Shown in pieces: positions 9,386-11,695 of a DNA stretch of 11,695 nucleotides. The notes beneath the pieces are model-generated. The model was not told the DNA's origin. It saw nothing but the letters and a program-made list of their open reading frames with translations, and made no database searches. Numbering within the stretch: position 1 is the stretch's first letter; every line of letters begins with the position of its first letter. The stretch is from Hamiltosporidium magnivora (Eukaryota > Microsporidia > Dubosqiidae): positions 1-11,695 of the forward strand of contig PITI01000488.1 in the NCBI GenBank assembly GCA_004325065.1. Direction: 5' to 3'. Position numbers and translations under genes: made by a program.

Positions 9386-9911
9386 GACGTGTCAAAATAT
9401 CTTTTTTCCATTGTAAAACTATATGTTTTAAAGGAATAACCGCAGGCAGATTGATCTATATATGGCCATATCTGTTTCGTTACAAAAAGCATTCCATAAA
9501 GAGGTAATGAGTAACCGTCAATCTCTTGTTGTAATTCTCTAAAATTTAACGAATTTTTTCATGAGAGTGGTTCAAATAGAAGTAAACAGGCGTTTTTTGT
9601 TAAGAAAACTAATTATAGGCTGTATGTAGTTTAAAAAGAGCAAAAGATAAGTCATATTAAATGCTACTAAAATAGAGTGCTGAAATGATATTAAAGCTGT
9701 GTAAATTGAAGCAAAAAAAGTTTATGATTCCATAGGTCATGTTTTTGAATCAAGTCTAACAAAAATTCATTTCGCCTGATTCGATTCAAAATTTCAAGGT
9801 AATAATATTTAAATAAATTTTGATAAGAAATAGAGGCTTAAAAAATGCCGAACGAAAAAATGAGATGAGTATACTGCTGAGAAATGGGTTTTCACATTTG
9901 CTTTTCTGTTG

Positions 9912-9919
9912 TATATAAA
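9912..9919 (+). promoter_or_regulatory. TATA-like element upstream of remnant C
   Basis: TATATAAA lies about 50 bases before the ATG at 9969. In a sequence this AT-rich such motifs are common, so the support is positional only. A nine-codon ATG frame at 9940-9969 ends in a TAA that shares its last base with the first base of the ATG of remnant C. Confidence 0.2.
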
Positions 9920-9968
9920 TCCATTGAGCCACAAACGCAATGAGAAATACACAAAATGACAATACATA

Positions 9969-11467
9969 ATGATGCAAATTCTCACAGTAATAATCGCCTC
10001 TTGTTCATTAGCGATTTTATACTTTTGGTTAAAAAACAGAACAAAGTTACAATATTTGGCAGCCAAGTGTGATCAAGCTATCAAAGGTTGTTTAATTCAG
10101 ATAGGTGGAATTTATATAAGCAACAAAGATACGTGGAACGAATATACCGCTATTCATATAGAATGTGTTGGATTAATAAATATGTGAAGATAACAGAAGA
10201 TAGCAGATAAATTAAATATGTAGTTAATTTATAGATTTATTTTGCAAAGATATAGCAAGAGTTAAAAGACATTTCTTCTTTGATTTAATTCGAAAAAACT
10301 ATCTAATCAAATGATCTACATGCGACATTGCTAACAAAATATCATATAAGAAGGCTTCGAGTCCAACCAACTAATATATCTGGGTTTTAAGACTTGGTGC
10401 ATCTGTTTTAATATAGGAGGAAATAAACATATTTTAAGTTCTAAAATACTTCTGTTTCTTCTTAATGTAGAATATTAAAGAAACTTACATGTTAGTAAAT
10501 TACTAAGGACGTATGCATCTAACTCGGAGCTAAATCAAAATCTTAAGAAAATCATAACCAGAAAAGCCATAATCTTATAGATAGTAAATATCTGAAAAAG
10601 ATACTTTCTAATAAAATACGATTCAAAAGTGATCCATCGGAATGATTTCTAAAAGCTCATAAAACTCTATTTATTTGAAAAATAAAAGCTTCTAAAGATG
10701 ATTTTATAGTGTATTATACAATAGAGAATGTCCCTATTTATTTCCGATTCTTCCAAAGGCGAGACGAAAAAGACAATATCATCTGAAATAAAAATAGTTT
10801 TCTTGACTCTAAAATAAAATAAATTATAACTTAGAAAGAAATCCGAGTTTGCAAACAGTCTGGTAAAATTGTGATTTATTTGGCGGCTCGATGTGAGAAA
10901 CAGCTTTTAGATCACCATACGAGAAGACATAGTAAAAAAGAGAATATCTCCATTTGCTTAATTTGAATATATACAAATTTAAATGTGCAAAACGAATTAC
11001 TAGTAACTCAGTAAACGAAACCTTTAAAAAGAGTATCCAAAAATTATAGTGATACAAGGTATAAAGTTGATGTCTAAACTGTGAATTTGTTTTAGAAATG
11101 TATATTTTGGTCAGTAAAAATTCTAAAACAATAATTTTCGGGGTCAGAACTATTATATATTTTGCAACCTTTGGGCTAGAAATATGGAATTAAGAAATTA
11201 AAACTAGCTGCTTATGAATTAGGTTTTTCTTAGAAGCAAAACCCAGAAATAAACTATAATGTAATATGTCATAATGCAGACATACAAGATATGATAAGAT
11301 ATGTTCCCCCAAAAATGCCTATATTTATGAAATTTAAGACAAGTATTTCGTTGATAGTATTCAAAAAATTATTCATAATATTTCAGTGTTTCGATGAAGT
11401 TCAAAGTTTCAAATATAAGCAGATTAGAGAGTTAAGTAGGCTCATATTATGCCGTATAACACTATAA
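9969..11467 (+). pseudogene. Decayed gene for a membrane-anchored protein of unknown family (remnant C)
   Basis: The ATG pair at 9969-9974 begins an N-terminal signal anchor (MMQILTVIIASCSLAILYFW) followed by a soluble part (KNRTKLQYLAAKCDQAIKG), 72 residues to TGA 10185-10187. Coding-like pieces then follow on the same strand to 11467: 10228-10371 (IARVKRHFFFDLIRKNY), 10350-10649 (same frame as the start; stops at 10476, 10578 and 10593; LLRTYASNSELNQNLKKII), 10646-10819 (KASKDDFIVYYTIENVPIYF, FRFFQRRDEKDN), 10911-10958 (ITIREDIVKKRISPFA), 10936-11046 (37 codons ending NETFKKSIQKL) and 11180-11464. The last has 94 sense codons and one TAG at 11231; its stop-free part 11234-11464 is 77 codons, including NPEINYNVICHNADIQDMIR and ending at TAA 11465-11467. 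The ancestral product would be about 480-500 residues. I recognise no domain. Size and a secretion-type N-terminus are shared with remnant B, but I see no convincing alignment between them. Confidence 0.55.
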
Positions 11468-11517
11468 AAATCATATTCTAGATGCAATATCATTACTAAT
11501 GAACTAAACAAAGAACA

Positions 11518-11695
11518 ATGTGTCAAAAAAAAACCAAAATCATAAGACACAAAGCTATAAAATATATGAAAAAAACCAAAATAAACCCAGAAACTTAAGA
11601 AAATGTGCTAGATATTAAAAACAGATCTTATTAAAAGAAAAGATGATGGAATACAGCGCACCAAAGCAAGAGAAATAGCCGAACGATTAAAAAAT
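11518..11695 (+). pseudogene. 5' part of a mobile-element-like ORF, cut by the right edge
   Basis: A plus-strand frame with an ATG at 11518 reads MCQKKTKIIRHKAIKYMKKT and KINPET, meets a TAA at 11596-11598 and continues ENVLDIKNRS. A second frame, open from 11612 to the last base (28 codons), reads LKTDLIKRKDDGIQRTKARE then IAERLKN. The two join with one frame change near 11615-11625. The RTKAREIAERLKN segment looks like the first helices of a helix-turn-helix DNA-binding domain, as in Tc1/mariner-type transposases. It also resembles, from memory, an N-terminal block of microsporidian LINE ORFs. The sequence needed to decide lies beyond the window. Confidence 0.35.

Larger units (their letters stand above)
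9050..9558 (-). pseudogene. Decayed gene of unknown family (remnant D)
   Basis: Three consecutive minus-strand pieces look coding. First, 58 codons at 9558-9385 read KNSLNFRELQQEIDGYSLPL, then YGMLFVTKQIWPYIDQ and YSFTMEKRYFDTS. Second, 29 codons at 9345-9259 in the same frame read RAFRLKSQIIILIIHQAKSA. Third, 74 codons at 9274-9053 in another frame include KLTVSFWINHIKMQLSEKEI and KTTPQRPHIDSVVGLYP, ending at TAA 9052-9050. A TGA at 9561-9559 separates a possible upstream extension (LLLFEPLS), and coding-like pieces continue to about 9720. There is no clear start codon. The two gaps between pieces have intron-like ends, annotated separately. Family unknown. It is either a multi-break pseudogene or a small spliced gene in poor repair; I favour a pseudogene. 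Confidence 0.45.

Noticed and set aside
9786..10066. Two overlapping minus-strand frames opposite the start of remnant C
   Set aside because: Both are cysteine- and phenylalanine-rich, and overlap the well-defined ATG and membrane anchor on the plus strand, so the plus strand explains the openness better.
10824..11057. Minus-strand frame of 77 codons, hydrophobic
   Set aside because: It is antisense to the charged plus-strand pieces of remnant C (KRISPFA, NETFKKSIQKL) and is hydrophobic in the way expected of a shadow frame.
1..11695. Search by eye for tRNA, rRNA, CRISPR arrays, tandem repeats and long terminal repeats
   Set aside because: Nothing with the required structure was seen. Diverged or long-distance repeats could have been missed without a computed self-comparison.

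Overview
This 11.7 kb window is very AT-rich DNA, roughly a quarter G+C by eye. It holds no clearly intact gene. The longest ATG-started frame covers only 162 codons, counting its stop. I see no bacterial operon structure, ribosome binding sites, rRNA or tRNA. The layout is sparse, with decayed coding stretches spread over long low-complexity spacers. Together with one decayed stretch that resembles the C-terminal end of microsporidian LINE-type reverse transcriptases, this suggests a gene-poor eukaryotic genome, most likely a microsporidian of the expanded, repeat-rich kind (Hamiltosporidium-like). That assignment is an inference from composition and recalled family resemblance, not from a search.

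Layout from left to right. Positions 1-186 are unusually G+C rich and carry a minus-strand frame that runs off the left edge. Positions 187-1740 hold nothing convincing. Positions 1740-3157 carry a decayed minus-strand gene (remnant A), visible as consecutive long frames interrupted by single stops and frame changes. Positions 3895-5464 carry a second decayed minus-strand gene (remnant B) that starts with an N-terminal secretion signal and ends in the best-preserved frame of the window. A small plus-strand ORF lies at 6214-6420.

From about 6570 to 8220 the plus strand carries retroelement-like debris, including a likely LINE reverse transcriptase C-terminus at 7540-7834. From 8169 to 8880 the base composition rises and coding-like frames occur on both strands. 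Positions 9050-9558 carry a decayed minus-strand gene (remnant D) with two intron-like interruptions. Positions 9969-11467 carry a decayed plus-strand gene (remnant C) beginning with a membrane anchor. From 11518 to the right edge a basic reading frame with a helix-turn-helix-like segment begins what may be another mobile-element ORF.

The main message is that conventional ORF calling hides most of the biology. Remnants A, B and C are each about 1.3-1.6 kb long and encode proteins I cannot assign to a family. At least two of them (B and C) start with a secretion signal or membrane anchor. Several stretches that lack an ATG, such as 2239-2433, 2741-2917 and 11234-11464, are stop-free for 59-77 codons, far longer than expected at this base composition.
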